Part shown: positions 44,628-45,984 of the stretch, piece by piece
Numbering within the stretch: the first letter of the stretch is position 1
How the letters are laid out: the number at the start of each line of letters is the position of its first letter
NCBI RefSeq assembly: GCF_024124375.1
Contig: NZ_JAMXRZ010000021.1
Span: 1-45,984 of the forward strand
Length of the DNA stretch: 45,984 nucleotides
Reading direction: 5' to 3'
From: Klenkia sp. PcliD-1-E
GTDB lineage: Bacteria; Actinomycetota; Actinomycetes; Mycobacteriales; Geodermatophilaceae
The notes under the pieces: generated by a model
Database searches by the model: none
The model's input: only the letters and a program-made list of their open reading frames with translations
Told to the model about the DNA's origin: nothing
Position numbers and translations under genes: made by a program

Positions 44628-45479
44628 ATGGTGACGACGGTGCCCGCTCCCCTCGGGGTCTTCCCCAGCAAGCCCTCGGCGATCGCCGAGCTGTTCGGGG
44701 ACGGCACCGCGTTGATCGGTGCCGTGCACCTGCCCGCACTGCCCGGCAGCCCGGCCTACCGGGGTCAGCCGGTCGCCGAGATCGTCCGGTTCGCCGTCGA
44801 GGAGGCCCGGGCCTACACCGGCAACGGGTTCGATTCCGTGATCGTGGAGAACCACTGGGACCTGCCCTTCCTCAAGCCCGGCGAGCACGGCTACGAGGTG
44901 GCCGCCTCGATGGGCGTCATCACCGCCGCGGTCGTCGCCGAGCTCGGCTCGAAGGTCGGCGTGAGCGTGCTGTCCAACGCCGGTGAATGCTCGGTGGCCA
45001 GTGCCTGGGCCGCCGGTGCGGGCTGGGTCCGGGTCAACCAGTGGGTGAACGCGTACGTGGCCAACGAGGGGTTCATCGAGGGCCAGGCCGCCCGCACCAC
45101 CCGCTACCGGCACGGCATCGGTGCCGACCCGGTCAAGGTCTTCGCCGACGTGCACGTCAAGCACGGGGCGCACGCGATCGTCGCCGACCGCACGCTCGCC
45201 GAGCAGACCGAGGACGCCGAGTTCTTCGACGCCGACGTGCTCATCGCGACCGGGTCGCGCACCGGTCACGCCACCAGCGTCTCCGAGGTCGTCGGCATCC
45301 GGGACCACACCCAGTTGCCGGTGATCATCGGCAGCGGGGTGGACCCGACCAACGCCGCGGCGCTGCTGGCCGAGTGCGACGGCGCGATCGTCGCGTCGGC
45401 GGCCAAGGAGAACGGACGCTGGTGGGGTCGGGTCGACCCGGGCAAGGTCCGCGACGTCGCCCGGGCGGCCGGCCGGTGA
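44628..45479 (+). CDS. BtpA/SgcQ-family protein
   Basis: 283-residue TIM-barrel protein. TALIGAVHLPALPGSPAYRG, AVEEARAYTGNGFDSVIVENHWDLPF, SVLSNAGECSVASAWAAGAGWVRVNQWVNAYVANEGFIEGQA, VFADVHVKHGAHAI and IIGSGVDPTNAAALL are family motifs. The cyanobacterial member affects photosystem I stability; members in heterotrophs sit in sugar operons and their reaction is unknown. The start ATG 44628 is downstream of O2; the ATG at 44547 lies before the promoter and is rejected. Its stop overlaps the PfkB kinase start, so the pair is coupled. Confidence 0.87.
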   Translation: MVTTVPAPLGVFPSKPSAIAELFGDGTALIGAVHLPALPGSPAYRGQPVAEIVRFAVEEARAYTGNGFDSVIVENHWDLPFLKPGEHGYEVAASMGVITAAVVAELGSKVGVSVLSNAGECSVASAWAAGAGWVRVNQWVNAYVANEGFIEGQAARTTRYRHGIGADPVKVFADVHVKHGAHAIVADRTLAEQTEDAEFFDADVLIATGSRTGHATSVSEVVGIRDHTQLPVIIGSGVDPTNAAALLAECDGAIVASAAKENGRWWGRVDPGKVRDVARAAGR

Positions 45480-45984
45480 CGCCCGCGCCGCCGGTGGTCT
45501 TCTGCGGCTACGCCAACCTCGACGTGGTGGGCCGGGTCCCCCGCTTCCCCGCCCCCGACGAGCGGGTGCACGCCACGGCCATCGACCAGCTGCCCGGTGG
45601 CATGGGCGCCAACGCCGCCGTCGCCGCCGCACGGACCGGCGCCTGCGTTGCCTTCGCCGGCGTCGTGGGCCCGGACCTGCCCAGCGACCTGTTCCTCGCC
45701 CAGCTGGACGCCGAGGGCGTGGACACGACCTGGACGGACCGGTCCGGCTACCTGTCCACCGCGATCGTGCTGGTGGACGGCGAGGGCCGGCGCTCGGTGG
45801 TCAGCCAGGACGACGCGCTGGGCGCCGCGCACGTGGCCCGCGTCGCCGACCGGCTGGCCGGCGCCGGCGGCGGGCTGCTCTACCTGGACGGGTACCGGGC
45901 GGCCCAGCTGCCCGCCGCGGCCCGACCCGGGGTCGTGCTGGCGGTCGACCTGGACGGGTGCGAGGACCCCGCCGTCGCCCGGGC
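45476..45984 (+). CDS. PfkB-family carbohydrate kinase, 3' end outside window
   Basis: The 169 visible residues from GTG 45476 include VFCGYANLDVVGRVPRFPAPDERVHATAIDQLPGGMGANAAVAAARTGACVAFAGVVGPD, where GGMGANAAVAAARTG is PfkB signature 1. YLSTAIVLVDGEGRRSVVSQ follows. The ATP-binding and catalytic-Asp part lies beyond the window. Substrate is probably a sugar or nucleoside. Translationally coupled to btpA (GTGA) and under the same LacI operators. Confidence 0.88.
   Translation, partial: MTPAPPVVFCGYANLDVVGRVPRFPAPDERVHATAIDQLPGGMGANAAVAAARTGACVAFAGVVGPDLPSDLFLAQLDAEGVDTTWTDRSGYLSTAIVLVDGEGRRSVVSQDDALGAAHVARVADRLAGAGGGLLYLDGYRAAQLPAAARPGVVLAVDLDGCEDPAVAR

Overview
The window is chromosomal DNA of a very high-GC actinobacterium, roughly 75% GC by eye. 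Third codon positions are almost always G or C, GTG starts are common, and neighbouring genes often overlap as GTGA. The gene order PBP1A-type penicillin-binding protein, GT87 membrane protein, rpsF, ssb, rpsR, rplI, dnaB matches the origin-proximal block around Rv0050-Rv0058 of Mycobacterium tuberculosis. The combination of genes suggests Geodermatophilaceae or a close relative; that family-level placement is an inference. No rRNA, tRNA, CRISPR array, prophage or insertion sequence was seen.

Layout. 1-9333: cell-wall and replication/ribosome block (ponA end, GT87, endonuclease IV, a surface protein, rpsF-ssb-rpsR-rplI with a strong terminator, dnaB). 9406-11835: small enzymes (pterin-dehydratase-like/VOC fusion, cupin, esterase, MmcQ/YjbR). 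11881-14508: a NUDIX/winged-helix regulator of NrtR type divergent from an SPFH protein and an NAD-kinase-like protein, with two matching palindromic operators between them. 14474-16441: a methyltransferase divergent from DNA polymerase IV with almost abutting starts. 16360-19367: thiamin operon thiM-thiE-thiD-tenA behind a TPP riboswitch. 19507-21563: NfeD-like protein and flotillin. 21567-22669: VapBC/FitAB-like toxin-antitoxin pair with a 38-bp operator, coupled to an ElaA-like acetyltransferase. 22770-29601: two SF2 helicases (one with a histone-like tail, one SWIM/SNF2), a glutamine amidotransferase and an alpha/beta hydrolase. 29692-31326: phosphoglucomutase. 31536-38081: glycerol locus (glpF-glpK1 on minus; iclR-glpK2-glpD on plus) sharing a 17-bp palindrome. 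38232-41625: SRPBCC protein, TetR regulator and MMPL transporter. 41666-45984: proline-rich membrane protein, M20 peptidase (DapE-like), LacI regulator, BtpA-family protein and a PfkB kinase cut by the window end.

The most unusual material lies between and within the genes. A family of long hairpin elements sits just after gene 3' ends; two copies show compensatory stem changes. A block of foreign-looking codons lies exactly over the DnaB P-loop, a known intein insertion region. Two copies of a parS-like palindrome occur. A pair of CGTCCACAG boxes with 19-bp spacing recurs in two intergenic regions. A leaderless-promoter pattern (nAnnnT, 6-7 nt, then the start codon) appears before many genes. 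The NrtR/SPFH/NAD-kinase-like trio is the best candidate for a little-described functional system.
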